Counted from the stretch's first letter, positions 1 through 6,015 are shown. The stretch: DNA of 13,121 bases from an uncultured Anaerolineae bacterium (GCA_937942115.1 CALDFY010000270.1:1-13121); one strand, 5' to 3'. Notes: generated from the sequence alone by a model not told the origin. Made by a program: numbers and translations.

Positions 1-103
1 GATGGTGGAGCCGGAAACGTGGAATATTCAGGAGGGGTTTTGCGGCGGCCTTCGGCCGCCGCAAAACCCCTCCTGAATATTCCACGTTTCCGGCTCCACC
101 ATC
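1..103. repeat. Perfect 50-bp inverted repeat at the window edge
   Basis: Positions 1-50 are the exact reverse complement of 54-103, with only the 3-base loop ttc (51-53) between them. The inner part (31-73) is a GC-rich hairpin with a relative at 5770-5810. The outer 30 bp of each arm encodes, on the minus strand, the last conserved residues of the antitoxin (MVEPETWN). A coding segment mirrored exactly at the first base of the window suggests that the assembler read through a palindrome and back along the other strand. A real inverted duplication cannot be excluded from sequence alone. Confidence 0.95.
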
Positions 104-228
104 ACGGCCGCCGCCCCATCATCCCGCGTCAGGACTACCGGTCCCTGCCGCAGACGGTCCAGGATGGCCGACATTCGGGCCTGCAGATCGCGCAAAGGCA
201 CTATCTCCGGAACCATGCTCACCACCAT
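28..228 (-). CDS. Phd/YefM-type antitoxin, C-terminus altered by a palindrome
   Basis: This 66-residue protein opens with VPEIVPLRDLQARMSAILD (from residue 6) and continues RLRQGPVVLTRDDGAAAVMV. That is the usual N-terminal fold of type II antitoxins of the Phd/YefM family: a short strand, a helix, then an xPVxLTRxGxxxAVxV strand pair. These proteins bind operator DNA and neutralise a cognate toxin, often a RelE/ParE or PIN protein. After PETWN (residues 46-50) the family normally continues with a helical toxin-binding tail. Here the frame enters the GC-rich palindrome and ends IQEGFCGGRRPPQNPS, which looks unrelated. The start lies 11 bp after the fabD stop, with a G-rich stretch upstream, so it is probably cotranscribed with fabD. 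An alternative start is the ATG at 216. No toxin gene is visible; it would lie beyond the left edge. The gene may be intact in the organism and cut by assembly. Confidence 0.6.
   Translation of the reverse strand: MVVSMVPEIVPLRDLQARMSAILDRLRQGPVVLTRDDGAAAVMVEPETWNIQEGFCGGRRPPQNPS
31..73. repeat. GC-rich hairpin element, copy 1 (REP-like)
   Basis: A 20-bp perfect stem (31-50 with 54-73) closes a 3-base loop. One arm contains GGGGTTTTGCGGCGGCC. The copy at 5770-5810 has the same layout: a GGG(A/G)TTTTGCGGCGG core arm, a 3-base loop, and a return arm with CCGCCGCAA followed by CCC. Here it supplies the final codons of the antitoxin reading frame, which fits insertion of a small palindromic element. 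Two copies in one window suggest a dispersed family, but genome-wide copy number is unknown. Confidence 0.6.
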
Positions 229-239
229 CGGCCCCCCAC

Positions 240-1163
240 TTACGCCAATCCCAGCAGTTGGGCCACCGTCAGGCCGTGGACGGAGGCGTCAATCCGGCGC
301 AGGAGGCCGGTGAGGACGTCCCCCGGGCCCACTTCCACGAAACGGGCGACGCCCCGGCGAATCATCTGCCGCACGGAGCCCCGCCAGCGAACCGGGGAGG
401 TCAATTGGCGGACCAGGGCCTCCCGGATGGACTCCGGCTCCTCCAGCACGTCGGCGGTGGCATTGGCCACGAAGGGGACGCGAGGCCGTCTCATCGGGAC
501 CCTTTCCAGCGCATGCCGGAAAGCGGCGGCCGCTTCGGCCATCAGGGGGGAATGGGCCGCAATGCTCACTGCCAGCCGGACCACCCGTCGGGCTCCGGCG
601 GCCTGCACGGCCTCCATCCCGGCGATCAGGGCCTGCTCATCCCCGGAGATGACCACCTGGCCGGGGCAGTTATCGTTGGCGACGCCCACATAGCCACCGG
701 TCTCCTGCGAGACCCGCTCACAGATGGCCACGACCTCTTCGGCATCCAGCCCCAGAACGGCCGCCATACCGCCGGGTCGGCGGGCGCCTGCTTCTTTCAT
801 CAGGCGTCCCCGCTCCCGCACCAGCAACAGCGCGTCCTCAAACGTCAGCGCGTTGGCCGCCACCAGCGCGGTGAATTCCCCCAGACTGTGCCCGGCCACG
901 CAGGCCGGGCTTTCCCCCTTCTCTTCCTCCAGCACCCGCAGCGCGGCGACGCTGGCCGTCAGGATGGCCGGTTGGGCGTTGGCGGTGTCGTTCAGTATGT
1001 CCGCCGGCCCCTCAAAGCAGAGGCGGGAGAGCGGGAAGCCCAGGACCTCATCGGCGCGGGCGAAAATCCGGGCCGCAACGGGGAACCGGTCTACCAGATC
1101 TTTCCCCATCCCCACCCGCTGGGACCCCTGTCCGGGAAACTGGAAAGCAGGTTGGTCACTCAT
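240..1163 (-). CDS. fabD: Malonyl-CoA:ACP transacylase
   Basis: This enzyme moves malonyl from coenzyme A to acyl carrier protein, supplying the extender unit for cytoplasmic type II fatty acid synthesis. The 307-residue protein has the family landmarks in order. FPGQGSQ near the N-terminus supplies the oxyanion-hole glutamine. GHSLGEF carries the nucleophilic serine. RERGRLM carries the arginine that binds the malonyl carboxylate. AAHSPLM carries the catalytic histidine. A GPGDVLTGLLRR stretch closes the C-terminus. Length is normal for FabD. I chose the ATG at 1163 (MSDQPAFQFPGQGSQ) because family members start a few residues before FPGQGSQ. The frame stays open to an ATG at 1217, just past the rpmF stop, which would add 18 unconserved residues; its upstream AAGAAG makes it a real alternative. 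The gene follows rpmF and precedes the antitoxin on the same strand. The usual neighbours plsX and fabH are absent here. Confidence 0.95.
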   Translation of the reverse strand: MSDQPAFQFPGQGSQRVGMGKDLVDRFPVAARIFARADEVLGFPLSRLCFEGPADILNDTANAQPAILTASVAALRVLEEEKGESPACVAGHSLGEFTALVAANALTFEDALLLVRERGRLMKEAGARRPGGMAAVLGLDAEEVVAICERVSQETGGYVGVANDNCPGQVVISGDEQALIAGMEAVQAAGARRVVRLAVSIAAHSPLMAEAAAAFRHALERVPMRRPRVPFVANATADVLEEPESIREALVRQLTSPVRWRGSVRQMIRRGVARFVEVGPGDVLTGLLRRIDASVHGLTVAQLLGLA

Positions 1164-1223
1164 CCCAAAAGCAAAAACACCGACCGGCGGCAGAAGGCGC
1201 GCCGGATGGCGGGCCATTGGGCT

Positions 1224-1427
1224 TTACTTCTTGCTCTTCTTCTCTTTGTCCTTCGGGGTGAACGCCTGACGACCCCGATAGGCGCCACAATGGGGGCAGG
1301 CGTGGTATGGTAGCATCGGCTCCTTGCACTTCGGGCAGATGACCAGGGAGGGCAAGGTCAGCGCCAGGTGGCTGCGCCGCCGGTCCCGCCGCCCTTTGGA
1401 CGTTTTCCGCTTGGGAACAGGTGGCAT
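1224..1427 (-). CDS. rpmF: 50S ribosomal protein L32, zinc-binding form
   Basis: A 67-residue basic protein of the large ribosomal subunit. It begins MPPVPKRKTSKGRRDRRRSH, the typical L32 start (xVPKRKxSxxRRxxRRxH). CPKC and CPHC pairs about 12 residues apart then form the zinc ribbon of the C+ type of L32. The tail is lysine-rich (KDKEKKSKK). The start is fixed by AAGGAG at 1440-1435, 7 bp upstream of the ATG. A longer reading frame reaching 1547 would contain the promoter and is rejected. It is the first gene of a leftward unit with fabD. The rpmF-fab pairing is common in bacteria, usually with plsX and fabH between them, which are missing here. Confidence 0.96.
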   Translation of the reverse strand: MPPVPKRKTSKGRRDRRRSHLALTLPSLVICPKCKEPMLPYHACPHCGAYRGRQAFTPKDKEKKSKK

Positions 1428-1473
1428 TCTCTCACTCCTTCTACGCGGGATTTTCAGCAAAACAGATAGCGAT

Positions 1474-1502
1474 ATTATAGGTGGAAGCGGCAAACCTGTC
1501 AA
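1474..1502 (-). promoter_or_regulatory. Consensus sigma-70 promoter of rpmF-fabD
   Basis: On the minus strand TTGACA (1502-1497) is followed after exactly 17 bp by TATAAT (1479-1474). Both hexamers match the housekeeping consensus perfectly. Transcription would begin near 1467, giving an untranslated leader of about 40 nt that contains the AAGGAG site of rpmF. A strong constitutive promoter suits a ribosomal protein and fatty acid synthesis unit. Confidence 0.85.
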
Positions 1503-1642
1503 GGCGCACCGCTCCCTGCTGTTCGGACGCCAGTGGGGACACTGCACTCTTTTCCGCCCTCACCTCCCCCCTTGCCCTGCGTCTGCTGAGCCCGAATCCG
1601 ATGTTCGTGTCCTGATTCTGGTCAAAATTTCGGCGATCCCTC

Positions 1643-1671
1643 TTGACAAACCCCGAAGTTTGTGGTATCAT
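1643..1671 (+). promoter_or_regulatory. Sigma-70 promoter of the GH94/sugar-transport locus
   Basis: TTGACA at 1643-1648 and TATCAT at 1666-1671 are separated by 17 bp. TG at 1663-1664 with one base before the hexamer makes it an extended -10 element. The predicted start site, near 1678, falls inside the palindrome at 1673-1690. The GH94 start codon is about 45 nt further on. This promoter is divergent from the rpmF promoter, roughly 165 bp away. Confidence 0.8.
1646..1663. promoter_or_regulatory. Short dyad overlapping the -35 box and spacer
   Basis: ACAAAC (1646-1651) and GTTTGT (1658-1663) form a 6-bp inverted repeat around CCCGAA. It overlaps the end of the -35 hexamer and most of the spacer of the GH94 promoter, and its centre is 27 bp from that of the operator. 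It could be a second regulator site or chance. Confidence 0.3.
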
Positions 1672-1672
1672 T

Positions 1673-1690
1673 AAGTAAAACGTTTTACTT
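1673..1690. promoter_or_regulatory. Perfect 18-bp palindromic operator, LacI-family type
   Basis: AAGTAAAACGTTTTACTT is its own reverse complement over all 18 bp with a central CpG. LacI/GalR-family regulators typically bind even palindromes with a central CG, of the form GTAAA-CG-TTTAC. The site begins one base after the -10 hexamer and covers the predicted start site, the classic place for a repressor released by a sugar ligand. No LacI-family gene lies in the window, so the cognate protein is unknown. Confidence 0.75.
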
Positions 1691-1722
1691 CCCGCCGTCC
1701 CACTCCCGAAGAGGTGGCGTAG

Positions 1723-4098
1723 ATGGAATTCTCTACCCCATATGGCGACTTTTCATCCGATGGCCGTGAGTACATCATCACGACCCCCCGGACGCCGCGC
1801 CCCTGGTGCAACATCATCAGCAACGGCGACTATAGCCTCCTGGTCTCCCAGACAGGTTCCGGTTACAGTTGGCGGGGCAACGCCGGACAGAACCGCATCA
1901 CGCGCGCCTTCCAGGACCTGGTCAAAGATAATTGGGGCAAGTATTTCTACATCCGCGACCTCCAGACCGGCCGTTACTGGTCTGCTACCTATAAACCGGT
2001 TATGCACCCCTCTGACGAGTACCGGGTAGTGCATGGCCTGGGCTATTCCCGATTTCTTCAAAGCGTCAACGGCATCCGCAGCGAATTGACCCTTTTGGTC
2101 TCCGCGCGGGACCCGGTAGAGGTCTGGGAACTGCGCCTGACCAACACCGGGACCGCTCCCCGTCTCCTGGATGTGACCTCTTACGCCGAATGGCTGTTGG
2201 GATTCGCCCCCGATGAGCATCGGGAATTCCACAAACTGTTCATAGAGACCTGGGCCGACCCGGCCCGGAGCGCCGTCTTCGCCCGCAAGTACCTCTGGGG
2301 CTTTCCGGACGAGAAGGGACGCCACAACAACGTGGATTGGCCCTACACGGCTTTTATGGCCGTCAGTGTGCCGCTGAAATCGTTTGATTGCGACAAAGAG
2401 TCCTTCATCGGCCTCTACGAGAGCGAAGAGCACCCCCAGGCGATGCGCCAGGAGCGCCTGGCCGGACGGAGTGGGCGGTTCGGCGACGCCATCGCCGCCC
2501 TCCAGGTGGAGGTCCGCCTGGAGCCCGGGGAGAGCACGACCATCGTCTTTACTCTGGGCGCCGCCGAGAACGGCCGGGAGGACCCCGGCGAACTGATCGC
2601 CCGCTACACCTCCCCCGAAGGGAGCGCCCGGGCTCTGGAAGAGGTCCACGCCCTCTGGGCCCGTTTCGTGGAACCGGAGTACGTGGAGACACCGGACCTC
2701 GCGCTGAACTTTATGACCAATTACTGGCTCAAGTACCAGGCTATTTCCTGCCGGCTGTGGGGCAAGTCCGCCTGCTATCAGGTCTCCGCAGGCTACGGTT
2801 TCCGGGACCAGTTGCAGGATAGCCTGATTTTCCTGGTGAGCGAGCCGGAGTACACCCGCCGACAATTGCTCCTCCACGCCGCTCAGCAATTCGTGGAGGG
2901 CGATGTGCTCCACTGGTGGTTCTCCATTCGCGGAGGCGGCCCGCGCACTAACTGTTCCGATGACCTGCTCTGGCTCCCCTTCGTCCTGGATGCCTATTTG
3001 AAAGAGACCGCCGACGATGCCATTCTGGACGAGATCGTCCCGTATCTGAACGGCCCGGCGGAACCCCTCTACAATCACTGCAAGCGGGCGATTGAGCGCG
3101 CCTTCTCCCGCTTTTCCCCGCGCGGCGTTCCCCTGATGGGTGACCACGACTGGAACGATGGTCTGAACGCCGTGGGCACATCGCTCAAGGGTGAGAGTTT
3201 CTGGGTAGCCGAGTTCCTCTATTTCATTCTGGGCAATTTTATCCCGCTGGCGCGGCGGCGCGGGGACGAACAGTTCGCCCGCAAATGTGAGGACGTGCGT
3301 GCTCATTTGAAGGATACCATCAACCGCTACGGATGGGACGGGGAGTGGTACCTCCAGGCCACCACCGACGACGGCCTTCCGCTGGGTTCCAAAGAAAACG
3401 AAGAGGGCAAAATCTTCCTGATGCCCAACATCTGGGCCGTCATCAGCGGCGTGGCGGACGAGGAGAGGGCCCGGCTTGCGATGGAATCGGTCACGAAGCA
3501 CCTGCTCAAGGACTACGGCCCTCTGCTGAACTTCCCGGCCTTCACCCGCCCTCGCTCCGACATCGGTTACGTGACCCGCTACGCGCCCGGTCTGCGGGAG
3601 AACGGCGGCGTTTACACCCATGCCGCCACCTGGGCCGTGTGGGCCTACGTCCTCATCGGTGAACCGGAACGGGCCTACGAAGTCTACCGGCGCATTTGCC
3701 CGCCCAACCGCCGCCGGGATATTGACGTCTACAAAGCCGAACCCTACGTCACCCCTGGAAATGTGGACGGGCCGGCCTCGGAGTACTACGGGCGCGGCGG
3801 CTGGACCTGGTATACCGGTTCCGCCCAATGGTTGCACCGGGTGGCGACCCACTGGATTCTGGGCATCCGCCCCCAGGAGGACGGTCTGCTGATTGACCCC
3901 TCTATTCCGGCCCAGTGGGATGGTTTCACCGTCCGGCGGCGGTTCCGCCATGCGGTCTACCACATCGTCGTCCGCAACCCCCACCACGTCCATCGCGGTG
4001 TGCGCGCCGTCTGGCTGGACGGGAAGCCTCTGGAGGGCCCGCTCATCCCTGCCCTGCAGGATGGGCAGGTCCATCACGTGGAAGTCGTTATGGGATAA
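1723..4098 (+). CDS. GH94 disaccharide phosphorylase (cellobiose- or chitobiose-type)
   Basis: This 791-residue cytoplasmic enzyme, with no signal peptide, should split a beta-linked disaccharide or short oligosaccharide with inorganic phosphate into an alpha-sugar 1-phosphate and a free or shortened sugar. The N-terminal beta-sandwich starts with the family pattern YGDF...REYIITTPRTPRPWCN (residues 7-30) and GYSW (48-51). The (alpha/alpha)6 catalytic domain shows GFRDQLQD (359-366), TNCSDDLLW (409-417) and GDHDWNDGL (473-481); the general-acid aspartate lies in that last motif, most likely Asp479. It also has GGVYTHAATWAVWA around His633, a likely phosphate ligand, and GGWTWYTGSAQW near the C-terminus. 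Length fits cellobiose and chitobiose phosphorylases (about 800) and is too short for the beta-1,2-glucan or laminaribiose groups. Cellobiose or N,N'-diacetylchitobiose is the most likely substrate, but sequence does not decide. The start is supported by GAGGTGG 5 bp upstream. It is the first gene behind the operator-controlled promoter. Confidence 0.9.
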   Translation: MEFSTPYGDFSSDGREYIITTPRTPRPWCNIISNGDYSLLVSQTGSGYSWRGNAGQNRITRAFQDLVKDNWGKYFYIRDLQTGRYWSATYKPVMHPSDEYRVVHGLGYSRFLQSVNGIRSELTLLVSARDPVEVWELRLTNTGTAPRLLDVTSYAEWLLGFAPDEHREFHKLFIETWADPARSAVFARKYLWGFPDEKGRHNNVDWPYTAFMAVSVPLKSFDCDKESFIGLYESEEHPQAMRQERLAGRSGRFGDAIAALQVEVRLEPGESTTIVFTLGAAENGREDPGELIARYTSPEGSARALEEVHALWARFVEPEYVETPDLALNFMTNYWLKYQAISCRLWGKSACYQVSAGYGFRDQLQDSLIFLVSEPEYTRRQLLLHAAQQFVEGDVLHWWFSIRGGGPRTNCSDDLLWLPFVLDAYLKETADDAILDEIVPYLNGPAEPLYNHCKRAIERAFSRFSPRGVPLMGDHDWNDGLNAVGTSLKGESFWVAEFLYFILGNFIPLARRRGDEQFARKCEDVRAHLKDTINRYGWDGEWYLQATTDDGLPLGSKENEEGKIFLMPNIWAVISGVADEERARLAMESVTKHLLKDYGPLLNFPAFTRPRSDIGYVTRYAPGLRENGGVYTHAATWAVWAYVLIGEPERAYEVYRRICPPNRRRDIDVYKAEPYVTPGNVDGPASEYYGRGGWTWYTGSAQWLHRVATHWILGIRPQEDGLLIDPSIPAQWDGFTVRRRFRHAVYHIVVRNPHHVHRGVRAVWLDGKPLEGPLIPALQDGQVHHVEVVMG

Positions 4099-4105
4099 AC
4101 CACGC

Positions 4106-4129
4106 AGGACAATGGTAAGCCGTTGTCCT
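4106..4129 (+). terminator. Hairpin after the GH94 gene (terminator-like or RNA-stabilising)
   Basis: A 10-bp stem (4106-4115 with 4120-4129, one G-T pair) closes the 4-base loop taag, beginning 8 bases after the GH94 stop codon. No T-run follows, so a classical intrinsic terminator is unlikely. It may partly attenuate transcription or protect the upstream message from 3' exonucleases while the transport genes are read through. Confidence 0.5.
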
Positions 4130-4139
4130 CCAAGACGGT

Positions 4140-4151
4140 GAAAGGAGGTGA
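4140..4151 (+). promoter_or_regulatory. Orphan perfect Shine-Dalgarno sequence
   Basis: GAAAGGAGGTGA complements the 3' end of bacterial 16S rRNA over 12 bases, yet no ATG, GTG or TTG lies at a usable distance. A CTG at 4153 would open a 23-codon frame ending at 4224. The lipoprotein gene downstream has its own AAGGAGGAGG site at 4299-4308, about 150 bp further on. This may be a relic of an earlier start region displaced by repeat sequence, or a leader peptide site with a rare start codon. Confidence 0.45.
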
Positions 4152-4228
4152 CCTGCGGAAACGATCAAAGCCCTTCCCCCCAACCGGCCGGTCCGATTCC
4201 TCCGAAGGGATGCGCCGACCATGAGGAA

Positions 4229-4268
4229 GGCCTGAACAGGCCGTTCGGACGGGCGCAAAAGCCCGTCC
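4229..4268 (+). repeat. Pair of intergenic hairpins
   Basis: GGCCTG/CAGGCC (4229-4242, loop aa) is followed by GGACGGGC/GCCCGTCC (4247-4268, loop gcaaaa). They lie between the orphan Shine-Dalgarno and the real ribosome site of the lipoprotein gene. Compact hairpins of this sort look like dispersed intergenic repeats. A short T-poor tail argues against strong termination. I see no convincing promoter in the 4099-4311 gap. Confidence 0.55.
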
Positions 4269-4311
4269 TACCAGTGAGTCCCATAAACTTCACCGAGCAA
4301 GGAGGAGGAAA

Positions 4312-5742
4312 ATGAAAGCGCTGAGAGTGTCTCGTCTCCTGGCGGCGGTCGCCATACTGGCCGTCGTCCTGGCAGGATGCGCGCCCAGGCCCACACCCAC
4401 CCCGTCTCCCGAAGCCACGACGCCCCCCAAACCGATGGCTACGCCGACGCCTGCTCCGCCCCCCGAACCCACCAAGGTGCCTGTGACGCTTCGCTACGCC
4501 AACTGGAACCTGGGCACCGAAGAAGAAAACAATATCCAGCGCCGGTTGGTCAAGAAATACATGGAACTGAACCCACATGTCACGATTGAGATTGTGGATA
4601 TGTCGGGCGAAGGTTCCTGGGACGACAAACTGACGGCGCTGGCGGCGAAGGGTCAATTGCCGGACGTCTTTATGGCCGATAAGACCCCGCTCTACGTCAA
4701 GAACGGCTGGCTGGCCGACCTGACCTCTTTCGTCGGCGGTGATCCCGACTGGCAGCAGGTGCCCAGCGTCCTGCGCAACGCCGTCACCTACGACGGCAAG
4801 GTGCTGGGCCTTCCGGCGGCACAGTTCGTGATGGGCTACTTCGTCAACACGGACCTCTTTGAGGCCAACAATCTGGACGCGCCCACTTACGGCGTCCCGG
4901 TGAACGATTTCTTCGCCACCGTCACCGCACTGACCGACGTCCGGAAAGGCCGCCTGGGGATGGACGAAATAGAGTTCATCCTGGGCTGGTACCCCAGCAC
5001 CCAGGATCCGAAGTTGGGCTGGTTCAGTTTTGACGGGCGACACATGAACTACAACTCCGACGCCTTCAAGGCCGGCGTCGCGCGGGCCTGCGAGGTGAAA
5101 CCGCACACCTGGCAGGGCCTGACCGACGAGCAGAAGCCCAACTTCAAGTCCCAGGGCCCGTGGGAACTGTTCCTGAACCAGGAGTCCGGCGTCCGCTGGG
5201 ACGGCGGCTGGATGGTGCCCGCCTTTGCCCAGCAGGCGACGTTCAACTGGGACTTCCTGGGTGTCCCCGGCGGGAACCAGGCGCTCGTCGGCGACTTCAT
5301 CGTCGTTGCCAAGACGACCGCCAATCTGGAGGAGGCCTTCCGGTTCGCCAAGTGGATGACCTACTCACGCGAAGGGTATCTGGCCGAGGCCGAGATCGCC
5401 AAAGCGGCCCAGCAGGTGCCGACCCGCATGCCGGTCTACGTGGACAAAGAGACCATAGACCTCTATCTCTCCTTTGTCGGCGATAAGCCGGGCCTGCGGG
5501 CGGCGTTTGAGAATCTGGATAAAAGTCTGCTGGAGTCGCTGGCGAAGATTGTGCCCGGCTATGTGGCTGCCCGCTGGGAGGGCAAGCCCGGGATTGACAT
5601 CGGCACCGACCAGGACGTGAACATGTGGTATATGTTCAACTTCGCCTGCGCGGGCACGTACAAGTACGAGGACTACGCAGCCCGGCTGGAGGAGTTCGCC
5701 AATCGGTTGGTGGATGAGGCCCGGGCCGAACTGAAGCCGTAG
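4312..5742 (+). CDS. ABC sugar transporter, solute-binding lipoprotein (SBP family 1)
   Basis: This 476-residue exported lipoprotein should bind a sugar or oligosaccharide at the outer face of the membrane and deliver it to a MalFG-type permease. It has a basic N-terminus, a hydrophobic stretch (residues 8-20) and a lipobox V-L-A-G-C with the lipidated cysteine at 23. A Pro/Thr-rich tether (about 25-55) follows, then a family-1 binding domain starting PVTLRYANWNLG. Typical features are the LPDVFMADKT stretch, NTDLFEANN, and WDGGWMVPA at 296-304, the region that often stacks aromatics against sugar. A strong AAGGAGGAGG sits 3 bp before the ATG. It follows the GH94 gene by 213 bp and precedes a second, much larger binding protein. 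The operon therefore carries two candidate receptors for one permease pair. Fold assignment is firm; the ligand is not. Confidence 0.92.
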   Translation: MKALRVSRLLAAVAILAVVLAGCAPRPTPTPSPEATTPPKPMATPTPAPPPEPTKVPVTLRYANWNLGTEEENNIQRRLVKKYMELNPHVTIEIVDMSGEGSWDDKLTALAAKGQLPDVFMADKTPLYVKNGWLADLTSFVGGDPDWQQVPSVLRNAVTYDGKVLGLPAAQFVMGYFVNTDLFEANNLDAPTYGVPVNDFFATVTALTDVRKGRLGMDEIEFILGWYPSTQDPKLGWFSFDGRHMNYNSDAFKAGVARACEVKPHTWQGLTDEQKPNFKSQGPWELFLNQESGVRWDGGWMVPAFAQQATFNWDFLGVPGGNQALVGDFIVVAKTTANLEEAFRFAKWMTYSREGYLAEAEIAKAAQQVPTRMPVYVDKETIDLYLSFVGDKPGLRAAFENLDKSLLESLAKIVPGYVAARWEGKPGIDIGTDQDVNMWYMFNFACAGTYKYEDYAARLEEFANRLVDEARAELKP

Positions 5743-5743
5743 G

Positions 5744-5761
5744 CCCCCTGGCCGAAGGGGG
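5744..5761 (+). terminator. Short GC hairpin just after the lipoprotein gene
   Basis: CCCCC (5744-5748) can pair with GGGGG (5757-5761) around an 8-base loop, 2 bp after the stop codon. There is no T-run. Stacked with the stronger hairpin at 5770-5810, it could attenuate transcription between the two binding-protein genes or stabilise the upstream message. Confidence 0.35.
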
Positions 5762-5769
5762 TCGCCGAA

Positions 5770-5810
5770 GGGATTTTGCGGCGGGCGGCGAAGCCGCCCG
5801 CCGCAATCCC
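5770..5810. repeat. GC-rich hairpin element, copy 2 (REP-like)
   Basis: The left arm (5770-5789) pairs with 5793-5810 over 18 bp with a 2-base bulge and the loop gaa. The arm contains GGGATTTTGCGGCGGGC. Core and architecture match the palindrome at 31-73, pointing to one dispersed element family. Its position 28 bp after a stop codon is usual for REP-type elements, which can act as RNA-stabilising or attenuating structures. Confidence 0.6.
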
Positions 5811-5858
5811 CCACCGCTCTCCGAGAGCGAATCTGAAAAATCCGGAAGAGGGGGAAAG

Positions 5859-6002
5859 ATGTTCGTAGTCAGCCACGAAGCAAAGCGGAGTGGCGTTCCG
5901 GTGGGTCAAAACGGCACTCCGCTTCGTTCCGTGCCTTACTACAAGCGGGCACTCCACTTCGTTCCGTGCCTCACTACAAGCGACCTTTCAGACCAACTCT
6001 GA
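5859..6002 (+). CDS. Short 47-codon frame of repeat origin before the large binding protein
   Basis: An ATG at 5859 has a good ribosome site 4 bp upstream (GAAGAGGGGG). It opens a 47-residue frame starting MFVVSHEAKRSGVPVGQNG and ending DLSDQL. Nearly all of it lies in repeat DNA, and it resembles no family I know. Its stop (6000-6002) falls 13 bp before the GTG of the large binding-protein gene, so it could act as a translated leader coupled to that weaker start. It could equally be the relic of the gene's original start, separated from the body by repeat insertion. Composition gives no independent support for a functional peptide. Confidence 0.25.
   Translation: MFVVSHEAKRSGVPVGQNGTPLRSVPYYKRALHFVPCLTTSDLSDQL
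5871..5960 (+). repeat. Dispersed repeat, intergenic copy
   Basis: Positions 5871-5935 align without gaps to 9860-9924 with 49 of 65 bases identical. Weaker similarity, mostly transitions, continues for about 25 bases. The shared core AGCGGAGTGGCG(T/C)TCCGGT is identical but for one base. This copy lies between two binding-protein genes; the other lies inside the second permease gene. It contains a loose inverted pair, CACGAAGC...GGAGTG against CACTCCGCTTCGTTCCGTG. It is probably a dispersed non-coding element. Confidence 0.65.
5913..5982 (+). repeat. Two tandem copies of a 35-bp unit
   Basis: 5913-5947 and 5948-5982 are head-to-tail copies differing at 2 of 35 positions (G/A and T/C). Each starts GGCACTCC, contains CTTCGTTCCGTGCC and ends ACTACAAGCG. 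The array ends 33 bp before the GTG start of the large binding protein. The unit overlaps the dispersed repeat that is also found in the permease gene. Because 35 is not a multiple of 3, copy-number change would shift the short frame at 5859-6002. Confidence 0.85.
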
Positions 6003-6015
6003 GGACCCGTATGCC

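Noticed and set aside
258..1313. 351-codon plus-strand frame across fabD and rpmF
   Set aside because: It opposes two genes with clear catalytic and zinc-ribbon motifs, and has no family features itself.
1428..1547. 40-residue upstream extension of L32
   Set aside because: It contains the consensus promoter, and the AAGGAG site fixes the start at 1427.
1500..1640. Possible RNA gene or riboswitch in the divergent gap
   Set aside because: No stable long-range pairing or known riboswitch core found by eye; only the two promoters are supported.
1753..4077. 774-codon open frame antisense to the GH94 gene
   Set aside because: No recognisable domain; it mirrors a well-supported GH94 protein. Long antisense frames are expected in GC-rich coding DNA.
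4378..4480. Pro/Thr codon run as a DNA tandem repeat
   Set aside because: It encodes the flexible tether after the lipobox; codons vary, so selection is on protein composition.
5913..5982. Possible CRISPR array
   Set aside because: Only two units, directly adjacent without spacers, and no cas genes.
5890..6015. 42-residue upstream extension of the giant binding protein
   Set aside because: It is encoded by repeat DNA, lacks a good ribosome site, and would bury the signal peptide that starts at the GTG at 6016.
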